From the NCBI GenBank assembly GCA_045614565.1, contig JAZLDG010000095.1:1-53111 (forward strand): 53,111 nt of DNA, read 5' to 3'. Position 1 is the stretch's first letter. The number at the start of each line of letters is the position of its first letter. The notes under the pieces are model-generated. The model worked only from the letters and a program-made list of their open reading frames with translations, ran no database searches and had not been told where the DNA came from. The stretch comes from Scatosoma sp045614565. Lineage in GTDB: Bacteria > Bacillota > Clostridia > Christensenellales > Borkfalkiaceae. A program made the translations under genes and the position numbers. Positions 33,442 to 43,204 of the stretch are shown piece after piece.

Positions 33442-34527
33442 ATGCAAATAAAAAAATTATTCCTTCAAAATTTCAGAAATTACGCCAACGAAAAATTCGT
33501 ATTTTCGGACGGTTTGAACGTGCTTTTCGGCAAGAACGCGCAGGGTAAGACCAACTGTGCCGAAGCCGTGTTTTATCTTTGTACGGGCGCGTCGCTCCGT
33601 ATCCGTCACGATAAACAGCTCGTGAAAATGGGCGAAGACCACGCCAAAATCACCGCCGAAGCCGAAAACCGCTACGGAAGCGTAACAATCGAAGCGGATA
33701 TTTACGAAAATAAACGCGAAATCCGCGTCAACGGCGCAAAAATCACGAAAAACGCCGATTTGATGGGGCATATTAACAGCGTTTTTTTCTCTCCGGGTGA
33801 GCTTCGGCTGATCCAAGACGGACCGGACGAAAGACGCCGTTTTATGAATCTTTCCATTTCCCAAACGTCCCCCGCTTATTATACCGCGCTGCTTCGTTAC
33901 AATAAAATTTTAGATCAGCGGAACGCACTTTTGAAAAATTCCGATTACGGGTTGGTTTTAGATACCTTGCCCGTTTGGGACGAACAGCTTTGCAAATACG
34001 CCGCGACCATCGTCAAAAAACGCGTGGAATTTTTAGAAAAGCTTGCCCCGTACGCGGCTTCCGCACACGCATATTTAACGGACGAAGCGGAAGAGCTCGT
34101 CGTTCGCCCCGATAAATCGTACGACGGCGACGAAACCGAGATCGCAAAAACGCTGATGCGTCGGCTTGCTAATAACTACGAAAAGGATTTGCGCTTGGGC
34201 TTTACGACGGTAGGGCCGCACCGCGACGATTTGGACGTTTTAATATCGGGCGTAGATGCGAAAGCCTATGCTTCGCAAGGTCAAACGCGTACCGCCGCGC
34301 TTTCGTTAAAGCTTGCGGAAGTGCAAATTTTCAAAGATTTGTCGGGCGAATATCCCGTTCTTGTCTTGGACGACGTAATGAGCGAGCTCGATCTTCCCCG
34401 TCGCAAAAAACTACTTCAACGCGTACACGGTATGCAGACTTTGCTCACTTGCACGCACGCCGAACGGGTTTTGTACGGCGCACAATGCAACAAAATCCGC
34501 ATTGAGAACGGAAAAATTAAATCGTAA
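33442..34527 (+). CDS. recF: DNA replication and repair protein RecF, 361 aa
   Basis: An SMC-like ATPase that helps load RecA on gapped DNA. Visible motifs are LQNFRNYANEKFVF, Walker A GKNAQGKT (30-37), the signature SQGQTRTAALSLKLAEVQ and Walker B LVLDDVMSELD. Length fits. The usual upstream dnaN and the small S4-domain gene (yaaA/rlbA) are absent. Confidence 0.97.
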   Translation: MQIKKLFLQNFRNYANEKFVFSDGLNVLFGKNAQGKTNCAEAVFYLCTGASLRIRHDKQLVKMGEDHAKITAEAENRYGSVTIEADIYENKREIRVNGAKITKNADLMGHINSVFFSPGELRLIQDGPDERRRFMNLSISQTSPAYYTALLRYNKILDQRNALLKNSDYGLVLDTLPVWDEQLCKYAATIVKKRVEFLEKLAPYAASAHAYLTDEAEELVVRPDKSYDGDETEIAKTLMRRLANNYEKDLRLGFTTVGPHRDDLDVLISGVDAKAYASQGQTRTAALSLKLAEVQIFKDLSGEYPVLVLDDVMSELDLPRRKKLLQRVHGMQTLLTCTHAERVLYGAQCNKIRIENGKIKS

Positions 34528-34605
34528 ATATACCCCCGTCGTTTCGTACACATAGAATAGAACGTTTTTGCGTCACGCATACTGTAAAGTATTAGGGGAA
34601 TTACG

Positions 34606-35400
34606 ATGAAAAACGTTTTATATAAATTATTAATGCCCCTTATAGCGGGCGTTTTTTTGTTGTTGGGAATACTTTTTGTGGGGAAGCCTAATATTGCGAA
34701 AGCGGCGGTAAGCGAATGGCAAAAAATAGCCGCGTTTACCACGTATTTTAATGCGGACGATAGGGGCAGGTGCGAGAATATCGCGATTGCCGCCGCGCTT
34801 ATTGATAACGTAACCATTCAAGCCTACGGCGAGTTTTCCTTTAATCAAACGGTAGGCAGGCGCACGGCGGAAGCGGGGTTTCAGCAGGCGAAAATTATCG
34901 TAAACGGCGAATACGTGTTAGGCGTGGGCGGGGGCGTGTGTCAGGTGAGCACAACGCTGTATAACGCCGCACTCAAAGCGGGCTTGACCGTCACCGAATT
35001 TCATCCCCATACCCTGCGCGTACCTTACGTCGCGCCGTCAAGAGACGCGATGGTTTCGTCGCAAAGCGATTTGAAATTTTTTAATCCCCACGCCCACCCC
35101 GTCCGCTTAAAAACGGAAGTGTTCAAGGGTGGAGTAAAGGTCGGGTTTTACGGCACGAAAACGGGCGATCGCTACGAAATCACGACCAATATACTCTCGG
35201 AAATTCCACCCCCGCCGCCCATCGTCAAAACGGGGGATGCAGACGAGATTTTGCGCTCGCCCAAAAACGGCGTAAAGAGCGAAGCGTATTTAGAGCGTTA
35301 TAAAGGCGATACCTTGCTTTCAAGGAAACGTTTGCGTAGCGACGAATATCGTCCCGTGCAAGCAATTCTCGTCAAAAAAATCGAAAATACGGGGGAATAA
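34606..35400 (+). CDS. VanW-like family cell-envelope protein, 264 aa
   Basis: An N-terminal hydrophobic segment (about 8-27) would anchor or export the protein. The body carries the VanW family core: FTTYFNADDRGRCENI, GEFSFNQTVGRRTAEAGFQ, VLGVGGGVCQVSTTLYNAAL and EFHPHTLRVPYV. The family is common in Clostridia and named from vancomycin clusters, but its biochemical role is unknown and its presence does not mean resistance. It has a proline stretch (PPPPP, about residue 203) and a basic C-terminal tail. It lies 78 bp after recF and may be co-transcribed. Confidence 0.85.
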   Translation: MKNVLYKLLMPLIAGVFLLLGILFVGKPNIAKAAVSEWQKIAAFTTYFNADDRGRCENIAIAAALIDNVTIQAYGEFSFNQTVGRRTAEAGFQQAKIIVNGEYVLGVGGGVCQVSTTLYNAALKAGLTVTEFHPHTLRVPYVAPSRDAMVSSQSDLKFFNPHAHPVRLKTEVFKGGVKVGFYGTKTGDRYEITTNILSEIPPPPPIVKTGDADEILRSPKNGVKSEAYLERYKGDTLLSRKRLRSDEYRPVQAILVKKIENTGE

Positions 35401-35414
35401 ATCCCTTCAAACGA

Positions 35415-35451
35415 TTGTGTTTTTTACAAGAAAATGTTATAATTATAACAT
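35415..35451 (+). promoter_or_regulatory. asnS promoter overlapped by an 18-bp palindrome
   Basis: TTGTGT (35415-35420) and TATAAT (35438-35443) are 17 bp apart. The -10 box lies inside the perfect palindrome ATGTTATAATTATAACAT (35434-35451), a possible operator for a symmetric repressor. No T-box leader fits in the 96-bp gap. Confidence 0.6.
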
Positions 35452-35496
35452 ATAACGTTTTTACTAGCTAAAAGATAGTTAAAAGGTAGGTTTAGA

Positions 35497-36888
35497 ATGG
35501 ATAGATTGCAACTGAAAAAATTAAACGAAAACCCTTCCGCTTATGCGGAAAAAACGGTCACCGTAGCGGGGTGGGCGAGAACGATTCGCGACTCCAAGGC
35601 GTTCGGGTTTATCGAATTGAACGACGGTAGCTGTTTCAAAAGCACGCAAATCGTGTTTGAACGGGTGAATTTGGAAAATTACGACGAAATCGCGCATACG
35701 AACGTCGGCGCGGCGTTGATCGTTACGGGCGTAGTGGTACTTACCCCCGAAAATAAACAGCCCTACGAAATCAAGGCGACGGAAATCGTGGTGGAAGGCG
35801 AAAGCACGCCCGATTATCCCTTGCAAAAGAAACGGCACTCGGTAGAATTTTTACGCGAGATCGCTTATCTTCGTCCGCGTACCAACTTATTCGGCGCGGC
35901 GTTTAGAATCCGCAGCGAAGCGGCGATCGCCATTCATAAATTCTTTAACGACCGCGGTTTCGTGTACGTGCATACGCCCATCATCACGGGAAGTGACTGC
36001 GAAGGTGCGGGCGCGATGTTCCAAGTTACCACGCTAGATTTGAACGCGGAGAAAAAAGCGGGCGAGCCCGATTATAAAAACGATTTCTTCGGCAAGAAAG
36101 CCGCGCTTACGGTGTCGGGACAGCTCAACGCCGAAACGTACGCAATGGCGTTTGGGAACGTATACACGTTCGGACCGACCTTCCGCGCGGAACATTCCAA
36201 CACGGCGCGCCACGCCGCGGAATTTTGGATGATCGAGCCTGAAATGGCGTTCTGCGATTTGGCGGGGGATATGGATATTGCGGAAGCGATGGTGAAATAC
36301 GTCATCGACTACGTTTGTGAAACGTGCGCGGACGAACTCAATTTCCTTAACCAGTTCGTGGATAAAGGACTTTTGGAACGTTTGAAAAACGTTTCCAAAA
36401 ACGCGTTCGTGCGCTTGACGTATACGGAAGCGATTGAAATTTTGAAACAACACGCCGATAAATTCGACGATAAAAATATTTTCTGGGGCAAGGATTTACA
36501 AAGCGAACACGAACGCTTCTTGACGGAAAGCGTGTATAAAAAGCCCGTGTTCTTGACCGATTATCCCAAGGAAATCAAGGCGTTTTATATGAAGCAAAAC
36601 CCCGACGGAAAAACGGTTGCGGCGGCGGATTTGCTCGTGCCCGGCATCGGGGAGCTTGTCGGCGGCTCGCAAAGAGAAGAAAATTACGAAAAGCTTTATA
36701 ATCGTATTCAAGAGCTTGGTATGGATCCCGCCGATTATTCGTGGTATCTCGATCTTCGCAAGTACGGCGGTACGACGCATAGCGGTTTTGGCTTGGGCTT
36801 TGAAAGAATGGTAATGTATTTGACGGGTATTTCTAATATCCGTGACGTCGTGCCTTATCCCCGCACGTTCGGCGATTTGAAATATTAA
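35497..36888 (+). CDS. asnS: Asparaginyl-tRNA synthetase, 463 aa
   Basis: A class IIb synthetase. The N-terminal OB-fold (TVAGWARTIRDSKAFGFIEL) binds the anticodon. Motif 2 is in TFRAEHSNTARHAAEFWMIE and motif 3 in GFGLGFERMVMYLTGISNIRD. The length matches bacterial AsnRS, and these motif variants separate it from AspRS. It heads a long co-directional run reaching yraN with only small gaps; its own promoter lies directly upstream. Confidence 0.97.
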   Translation: MDRLQLKKLNENPSAYAEKTVTVAGWARTIRDSKAFGFIELNDGSCFKSTQIVFERVNLENYDEIAHTNVGAALIVTGVVVLTPENKQPYEIKATEIVVEGESTPDYPLQKKRHSVEFLREIAYLRPRTNLFGAAFRIRSEAAIAIHKFFNDRGFVYVHTPIITGSDCEGAGAMFQVTTLDLNAEKKAGEPDYKNDFFGKKAALTVSGQLNAETYAMAFGNVYTFGPTFRAEHSNTARHAAEFWMIEPEMAFCDLAGDMDIAEAMVKYVIDYVCETCADELNFLNQFVDKGLLERLKNVSKNAFVRLTYTEAIEILKQHADKFDDKNIFWGKDLQSEHERFLTESVYKKPVFLTDYPKEIKAFYMKQNPDGKTVAAADLLVPGIGELVGGSQREENYEKLYNRIQELGMDPADYSWYLDLRKYGGTTHSGFGLGFERMVMYLTGISNIRDVVPYPRTFGDLKY

Positions 36889-36899
36889 GGAGAAACGTT

Positions 36900-37949
36900 A
36901 TGACGAAAATCGTAGTAGACGCAATGGGCGGTGATTTCGCCCCGAAACAGCAGGTGCTTGGCGCGGTGCAAGCCTTGAATAACGATCAAGATTTATACTT
37001 AATTTTAACGGGCGATCAAGCGCAAATAGAAGCGGAGCTTGCCCCCCTTACTTACGATAAATCCCGTTTGGAAATCGTGCACACGACGGAAACGATTTCT
37101 ATGGAAGAAGTACCGACGAAAGCGGTCAAGACGAAAAAGGACTCGTCGCTCGTCGTGGCGTTTAGACTGCTGAAAGAAGGCAAAGCGGACGGTTTGGTGT
37201 CGTCTGGCTCGACGGGCGCGGTGCTTACCGCGGGCGTGCTTATTTTAGGCAGATTAAAGGGCGTATCCCGTCCCGCGCTTTGTCCCGCCGTTCCCAACCA
37301 TAGGGGCGGCTCGACGCTCATTTGCGATTGCGGCGCGAATTTGGAATGTAAACCCGTGAATTTGGTGCATTTTGCGTTGATGGCTTCCGCGTACGCGCAA
37401 ACGGTGTTCGGCGTACAAAATCCCCGCGTCGGGCTTTTGAACAACGGCACGGAAGACCATAAAGGCTTGCTGCTTCAACAGGAAACGAACGCGCTTTTGA
37501 AAGAAGTGTCCTGTATCAACTACGCGGGCAACGTCGAAGGTAGAGATTTGATGTACGGGGATATCGACGTTATGGTATCGGACGGCTTCACGGGCAATAT
37601 TGCGATGAAAGCGGTCGAAGGCTGCGGCAAAGCCGTTTCCACGATTTTGAAACGGGAATATAAACGCAATCTTTGGACGAAAATTTGCGCGCTCATATCG
37701 GGCGGCGTTATCAAAAAAATCCGCTCTACGCTCGATTACGAGCGTATCGGCGGTGCAACCTTTTTAGGGCTTACCAAAGCGGTTGTAAAGGGACACGGCA
37801 ATTCCAAAGCCAAAGGCTTTGCGGTATGTATTTCGCAAGCGGCGAACGCGGCGCGCGGTGATTTAGTGGGTAAAATCAAGACGATGATCGACGCGGTCAA
37901 CATCGGCGAAATCGGTTTGAAGCCCGCCGCGGAAAAAGGAGCGGAATAA
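36900..37949 (+). CDS. plsX: Phosphate acyltransferase PlsX, 349 aa
   Basis: Makes acyl-phosphate from acyl-ACP for membrane lipid synthesis. The N-terminal IVVDAMGGDFAP, GLVSSGSTGAVLTAGVL and GNVEGRDLMYGDIDVMVSDG are family blocks. AAGGAG is seven bases or so before the ATG. The stop codon shares its last base with the start of rnc. In many Bacillota acpP or fab genes lie between plsX and rnc; none is present. Confidence 0.96.
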   Translation: MTKIVVDAMGGDFAPKQQVLGAVQALNNDQDLYLILTGDQAQIEAELAPLTYDKSRLEIVHTTETISMEEVPTKAVKTKKDSSLVVAFRLLKEGKADGLVSSGSTGAVLTAGVLILGRLKGVSRPALCPAVPNHRGGSTLICDCGANLECKPVNLVHFALMASAYAQTVFGVQNPRVGLLNNGTEDHKGLLLQQETNALLKEVSCINYAGNVEGRDLMYGDIDVMVSDGFTGNIAMKAVEGCGKAVSTILKREYKRNLWTKICALISGGVIKKIRSTLDYERIGGATFLGLTKAVVKGHGNSKAKGFAVCISQAANAARGDLVGKIKTMIDAVNIGEIGLKPAAEKGAE

Positions 37950-38602
37950 TGGAATTTCCTTTTGCGGAAATCGAACGGAAAATCGGGTATACTTTCCGTA
38001 ATAAAAGCTTGTTAAAAACGGCGTTTACCCATTCCACTTACGCCAACCGTTACAGGGAAAAAAGTAACGAGCGTTTGGAATATTTAGGCGACGCGGTGTT
38101 GCAGCTTATCGTCACGGAATGGCAGTTTAGAAAGGATAGTCAAGCGACGGAAGGCAAGCTCACTGCGAGAAGACAAAAGCTGGTTTGTAAGGACGCGTTA
38201 GACTCGGCGGTAGACGGCTTGGATGTGTGGGAAAACCTGCTCGCCGTCGGTACGAAATACAATATCCACGGCAAAGCCAAATCCAGCCTTTTTGAAGCGA
38301 TTACGGCAGCGATTTATTTGGACGGCGGGTATAAAGCGGCAAAAAAATTCGTGCTGGAACACGGCAACGTGCATTTTGACGTGCAGGAAGGCAACCCCAA
38401 AGGGGAACTCAAAGAATATTTAGAAAAATGCGGGGAAGAACCGCACTACGAAGTGGAGCAAACGGGTAAGGACAACGCGCCCCACTTTCATTGCATAGTA
38501 ACCGCACTCGGCGAATCCGCCCGCGGCGAAGGCAGAACGAAAAAGGAAGCGGAAGCCACCGCCGCGGCACGCCTACTTTGGGAATTACAGAATAGAAAAT
38601 AA
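37949..38602 (+). CDS. rnc: Ribonuclease III, 217 aa
   Basis: Cuts double-stranded RNA, including the long stems around rRNA. The catalytic signature NERLEYLGDAVLQL and the second acidic block KSSLFEAITAAIYLDGG are intact, followed by a C-terminal dsRNA-binding domain (NPKGELKEYLEKCGEE to EAEATAAARLLWEL). A direct substrate may be the stem predicted around 23S in this window. Confidence 0.97.
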   Translation: MEFPFAEIERKIGYTFRNKSLLKTAFTHSTYANRYREKSNERLEYLGDAVLQLIVTEWQFRKDSQATEGKLTARRQKLVCKDALDSAVDGLDVWENLLAVGTKYNIHGKAKSSLFEAITAAIYLDGGYKAAKKFVLEHGNVHFDVQEGNPKGELKEYLEKCGEEPHYEVEQTGKDNAPHFHCIVTALGESARGEGRTKKEAEATAAARLLWELQNRK

Positions 38603-38641
38603 AACACCTACATCATACGGAACATAGGGAAGGAGTACGTT

Positions 38642-41600
38642 TTGGATTTGAAAGAAATACAACTCGTCGGCTTTAAGTCATTTGCCGACAAAACGACCAT
38701 TCGCTTTGAAGAAGGCGTTACTTGTATCGTAGGCCCGAACGGTTGCGGAAAGAGTAACGTTGCGGACGCTGTACGCTGGGTACTCGGCGAACAGTCGGCG
38801 AAATCGTTGCGCGGCTCGAATATGCAGGACGTCATTTTCGGCGGTACGTTGGAACGCAAACCCCATTCGTTTTGCGAAGTCACGCTCGTATTTGATAATT
38901 CGAACCGCATTTTCGATTTAGACGTATCGGAAGTAGCGATGACGCGCCGTTTACAGCGTACGGGCGAAGATAAGTTTGAAAGTAAATATCTTATCAACAA
39001 CCAGCCCAGTCGCTTAAAAGATCTCGTCGCGCTTTTCCACGGTATCGGACTTGGCAAGGAAGGCTATTCGATTATCGGACAAGGAAAAGTCGAACAAATT
39101 ATGAACGCAAAACCCGAAGACCGCCGCTTGATTTTTGAAGAAGCGACGGGGCTTATGGTTTTCAAATCCCGCAAACAAGAGATTGAAAGAAAGCTTGCCG
39201 ACTCCAACGAAAATTTATTCATTTACCGTCAGCGAATCGATGAAGCTCAACGCCGTTTAGGACCTTTGGGCAAGCAAGCGGAAGCTGCTCGCGAATATAA
39301 CGAATACGCTTCTTCGCTCAAAGTCCAAGAAGCGAATACGTATATTTACCGTTACGAAAACGCCGAAGGCGAAAAGAGCAAATTCAAGCGCGATATCGCG
39401 GCGATTTCTGACAAAATCATTGATTTGAACACGAAAATCGAGCTAATCAACCGTCGCTTGGATGAAAACCGCACTAAAATCAACGACGCGGACGTCCGTC
39501 TTTCCACGCTCAACGACCGCCGCGTAGAGCTTTCGGTCGGGAACGAGAGAAAGGACGGCGAATTGCGTTTGGCGCAGGAAAGAATTAAAACCTACCGCTC
39601 GCAAATCGAAGCGGCGGGAGAAATGCTCGAAGCGAGTAAAATCCGTATCGGCGAAATCGACGACGAAATCGCGTTGACGAGTAAGAAGAACGCCGAAGAT
39701 ACGAAGCGTATTACCGAGCTTGAAACACAAATGGAAGTTTTGCGCGCCACCGTTTCCGCGCTCGATCATAAAATCAGCGTCTTTGAAAAGCTTTCGGACG
39801 AAAGCCGTTTAAGCCAGCTTTCGACAGCGGACGAAATTTCCGAATTAAAGAAAAACTTGGGTACGCTTGCCGCGCGCATGGAAGCGACCAAGGACAGAAT
39901 TTCCGAGCTCGAAACCGCGGTCAAGGAAACGCTCGACAAAAAAGACCGCTTGGCTGATGAATTAGATTCCGTCCGCAAGGACGTGAAGAATTTGCGTAGC
40001 TTAACTTCTACCGGTATGAAAGACTTTGAAGAAAAGCAAGAAGAAGCACGCGAAATGCAGCTCACGATCAACGATTTCAACCAAGAACTGTTCAACGCCA
40101 ACGGACAAATCGCGTCCTTGCGCGAACAGCTTGAAATGTATATCAGTTTGAAAAACCGTTTTGAAGGCTATAAAGAATCGGTACGCCGTTTGCTTTCGGT
40201 ATCCAAAACCAACTTGGAAGTGGGTAAACACCTTCGCGGCGCGCTCGCGGACGTCGTATCGACCGACCAACGCTACGAAACGGCAATCGAAACGGCGTTT
40301 GGCGGTGCAATGCAAAACGTAGTCACGCCCACGGCGGACGACGCGAAATACTTAATCGAATACTTAAAGCGCACGGGCGGCGGCGTAGTCACCTTCTTGC
40401 CCGTAGCAAGCATGCGTCCCCGTCCCGATTCCCGTGAAATCCGTCGCGCTTTGGACGAACGCGGCGCGATGGGGCTTGCCACCGAGCTTGTGCGCTACGA
40501 CGATTACTATTACAACGTCGTTTCCAACCTTTTGGGGAACACGCTCGTATGCGACAATATCGCCAACGCAACGACGATCGCGAAAAAGTACGGCAACCTT
40601 TTCAAAATCGTGACCTTGGACGGCGACATTATCGCCACCAGCGGTTCGATGACGGGTGGTAGCCGCGGCAAAAACGCAGGCTCGCTTCTTTCCAACGAAA
40701 GAAAGATACAAGACTGCAAGGACAATATCACGCGTAAAGAAAAATATATAGAGAAGCTCAAAACGGCGATCGCCGAAAGCGAAAAAGCCCGTAAAGAAGC
40801 GGAAGACGCGGTGGACGCGCTCCGTGAAAAATACCAAGGTGCGAACAGCGAAATCGCGGGACTTTTGCAACGCGAAAGCGCGCTTTCCCAACGTCTTGCG
40901 GAAACGGAAAGCGATTTAGAAACGTACGAAGCCGCGCTTCAAGAATTGCGGGTAAAATTACAGAATTTGAAAACGGAAGAAGCGGATTCTTCGCTTTCGG
41001 AAGAACAAATCAAATCTCGCCAACGGAGCGCGGAAGAAGAAATCGGCAGCCAGCGCAGTCAATGCGACGCATTCCGCGAAGAACGCGCACAAAAGGGCGA
41101 AACGCTCAAAAAGGCGGAAATCGAATACGCTTCGCTCCGCTCGGCAAGCGAAACCCAGCTTGAAAATATCGCGCGCTTGACGGTGGAAAAGGAAGAACTC
41201 GTAAAGCGTATCTTGGATATGGAATACGAACGCACGGACGCGCAAAGCAAGCTCAACGGCTTGGAAGCGGAAGCGGCGGAAAAGGAGCTTACCGAAGAAG
41301 AAAAAGCGGCTGTACAAGCTATCGTAGACGAAATTACGGCGATTTCCAAGGACAAGGAAGCAATCAACGCCCAGCAGCTTGCTTTGGAAGAAGAGAAAAC
41401 CGAGCTTCAAGAAACGCTCACAAAGCAAAGCGATAAACGCTACAAATGCGAAATCGAAATCAGTAAAATCGATACCAACCTTGAAAATATGCGCCAACGC
41501 GTAGAAGAAGCGTACGAGCTTGATTACGAAGGCTGTTTAGAGTACCGCGTAGAGAATTTCAACGCCGAAGAAGCGGCAAGCACGATCGCGGCGTTAAAGC

Positions 41601-42250
41601 GTAAAATCACGATGCTCGGCGCAGTCAATCCCCACGCCGTGGAAGAATTTGAATACGAAAAAGAGCATTGCGACGAAATGGTTACCCAACGCGACGACTT
41701 GCAAAAGGCGATCGACGATCTCCAAGCCGCTTTGGACGAAATCCGCGCGGAAATGCTCCGTATTTTCGACGCAGGCTTCAACCAAATCAACGAAAATTTC
41801 AAAATCACGTTCAAAGAACTCTTCGGCGGCGGCAAAGCGGAATTGCAAATCGACTACGTGGACGGCGAAGACCCGCTTGCGGCGGGTATTGAAATCGTCG
41901 CTTGTCCCCCGGGTAAAAAGCTGACGAAGATTTCCCTGCTTTCAGGCGGTGAACGCGCGTTGACGGCGATTGCGATTTTGTTCGCGATCCTGCGCTCGCA
42001 TCCGATGCCGTTCTGTATTTTGGACGAAATCGAAGCCGCGCTCGACGACGCGAACGTGGATCGTTTCGCATCTTACTTAAAACGCTTTGCCCAAGAAACG
42101 CAGTTTATCGTCATTACGCATAGAAAACCGACGATGAACCAAGCGGACAGCCTTTTCGGCGTAACGATGCAAGAAAAGGGCGTGTCCAAGATCGTTTCCG
42201 TCAAGCTTTCGGAAGTGGAAAGCCGTCTTGGCGCGGGTACGGTGGAATAA
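38642..42250 (+). CDS. smc: Chromosome partition protein SMC, 1202 aa
   Basis: A condensin ATPase with the full domain order: N-terminal ATPase half with Walker A GPNGCGKS (31-38), a long coiled coil, the hinge (about 510-650, containing GGAMQNVVTPTADDAKYLIEYL), the returning coiled coil, and the C-terminal half with signature LSGGERALTAIAILFAIL and Walker B FCILDEIEAALDDAN. The start is TTG at 38642 with AAGGAG six bases upstream; no ATG fits the family N-terminus. The usual partners scpA and scpB are not in the window. Confidence 0.98.
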   Translation: MDLKEIQLVGFKSFADKTTIRFEEGVTCIVGPNGCGKSNVADAVRWVLGEQSAKSLRGSNMQDVIFGGTLERKPHSFCEVTLVFDNSNRIFDLDVSEVAMTRRLQRTGEDKFESKYLINNQPSRLKDLVALFHGIGLGKEGYSIIGQGKVEQIMNAKPEDRRLIFEEATGLMVFKSRKQEIERKLADSNENLFIYRQRIDEAQRRLGPLGKQAEAAREYNEYASSLKVQEANTYIYRYENAEGEKSKFKRDIAAISDKIIDLNTKIELINRRLDENRTKINDADVRLSTLNDRRVELSVGNERKDGELRLAQERIKTYRSQIEAAGEMLEASKIRIGEIDDEIALTSKKNAEDTKRITELETQMEVLRATVSALDHKISVFEKLSDESRLSQLSTADEISELKKNLGTLAARMEATKDRISELETAVKETLDKKDRLADELDSVRKDVKNLRSLTSTGMKDFEEKQEEAREMQLTINDFNQELFNANGQIASLREQLEMYISLKNRFEGYKESVRRLLSVSKTNLEVGKHLRGALADVVSTDQRYETAIETAFGGAMQNVVTPTADDAKYLIEYLKRTGGGVVTFLPVASMRPRPDSREIRRALDERGAMGLATELVRYDDYYYNVVSNLLGNTLVCDNIANATTIAKKYGNLFKIVTLDGDIIATSGSMTGGSRGKNAGSLLSNERKIQDCKDNITRKEKYIEKLKTAIAESEKARKEAEDAVDALREKYQGANSEIAGLLQRESALSQRLAETESDLETYEAALQELRVKLQNLKTEEADSSLSEEQIKSRQRSAEEEIGSQRSQCDAFREERAQKGETLKKAEIEYASLRSASETQLENIARLTVEKEELVKRILDMEYERTDAQSKLNGLEAEAAEKELTEEEKAAVQAIVDEITAISKDKEAINAQQLALEEEKTELQETLTKQSDKRYKCEIEISKIDTNLENMRQRVEEAYELDYEGCLEYRVENFNAEEAASTIAALKRKITMLGAVNPHAVEEFEYEKEHCDEMVTQRDDLQKAIDDLQAALDEIRAEMLRIFDAGFNQINENFKITFKELFGGGKAELQIDYVDGEDPLAAGIEIVACPPGKKLTKISLLSGGERALTAIAILFAILRSHPMPFCILDEIEAALDDANVDRFASYLKRFAQETQFIVITHRKPTMNQADSLFGVTMQEKGVSKIVSVKLSEVESRLGAGTVE

Positions 42251-42268
42251 GGTTATAAGGAAGTACTT

Positions 42269-43165
42269 ATGGGTATATTTGATAAACTTTTCGGCGCGTT
42301 AAAAAAGACCAAGGATAATTTATCCACCAAGCTTCGCTTACTGTTCGCGAAAAACAAACTTGGCAACGAGTTTTACGAAGAACTTGAAGAATTACTTATT
42401 TCTTCGGACGTTTCGGTGACGACGGCGGGCGAAGTCGTTGAACGCGTCAAACAGCAGGCGATTGCGGAAAAACTCAAAGACGAAGCCTACGTCACCGAGC
42501 TTCTTCGCGGCGTATTGACGGAAATGTTACAGGAATCGGAAGTCGAACCGCCGTCCTATCCTTGTGTGATTATGCTCGTCGGCGTAAACGGTGTGGGCAA
42601 AACCACGACGGTAGGGAAGCTTGCGCACTATTTCCTTTCCAAGGGTAAAACGGTGACGGTCGCGGCGGCGGACACCTTCCGTGCGGCGGCAAGCGAACAG
42701 CTTTCCGTTTGGGCAGAACGCGCCAAAGTGCGTATCGTCAAGCACGAAGAAGGGAGTGACCCGTCCGCGGTCATTTTCGACGCGGTTTCTTCGGCAAAAG
42801 CCAAGAAAACGGACGTCGTAATCGTAGATACGGCAGGTCGTTTGCACGTAAAAGAGAACTTAATGAACGAGCTTCGGAAAATGGACCGCGTCGTTACGCG
42901 CGAATATCCCGAAGCGGATTTCTTGAAATTGCTGGTGCTGGACGCGACCACGGGACAAAACGCGGTCAATCAAGCGCGCGTATTCGACGAAGCGGTGGAA
43001 CTCGACGGCATCGTCTTAACCAAGCTCGACGGCACGGCAAAGGGCGGTTTCGTATTCTCGCTTTCGTCCGAGCTTTCCTTGCCCGTCATTTTCGCGGGTG
43101 TGGGCGAGAAAATGGAAGATCTCGAATTTTTCGATAGTGTTTCCTTCGTGAACGCTATACTCTAA
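42269..43165 (+). CDS. ftsY: Signal recognition particle receptor FtsY, 298 aa
   Basis: The SRP-receptor GTPase that docks ribosomes at the membrane. It has the N helical domain, then the G domain with GVNGVGKT (105-112), DTFRAAASEQL, VDTAGR and TKLDGTAKGG. The acidic A domain found in larger homologues is short, as in many Bacillota. It lies 18 bases after smc, the standard smc-ftsY pairing. Confidence 0.97.
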   Translation: MGIFDKLFGALKKTKDNLSTKLRLLFAKNKLGNEFYEELEELLISSDVSVTTAGEVVERVKQQAIAEKLKDEAYVTELLRGVLTEMLQESEVEPPSYPCVIMLVGVNGVGKTTTVGKLAHYFLSKGKTVTVAAADTFRAAASEQLSVWAERAKVRIVKHEEGSDPSAVIFDAVSSAKAKKTDVVIVDTAGRLHVKENLMNELRKMDRVVTREYPEADFLKLLVLDATTGQNAVNQARVFDEAVELDGIVLTKLDGTAKGGFVFSLSSELSLPVIFAGVGEKMEDLEFFDSVSFVNAIL

Positions 43166-43204
43166 AAAAGAGTATTCGTTCTACTTTTCCAAAGGAGAGA
43201 AAAA

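Noticed and set aside
34606..35400. Vancomycin resistance gene vanW
   Set aside because: VanW-like domains are widespread in Clostridia as envelope proteins; no other van genes are present.
35401..35496. T-box riboswitch before asnS
   Set aside because: The gap is under 100 bases and lacks a T-box sequence and terminator/antiterminator.
40364..41497. Long open frames antisense to smc
   Set aside because: Phe/Arg-rich shadows of the repetitive coiled-coil codons; smc itself is certain.
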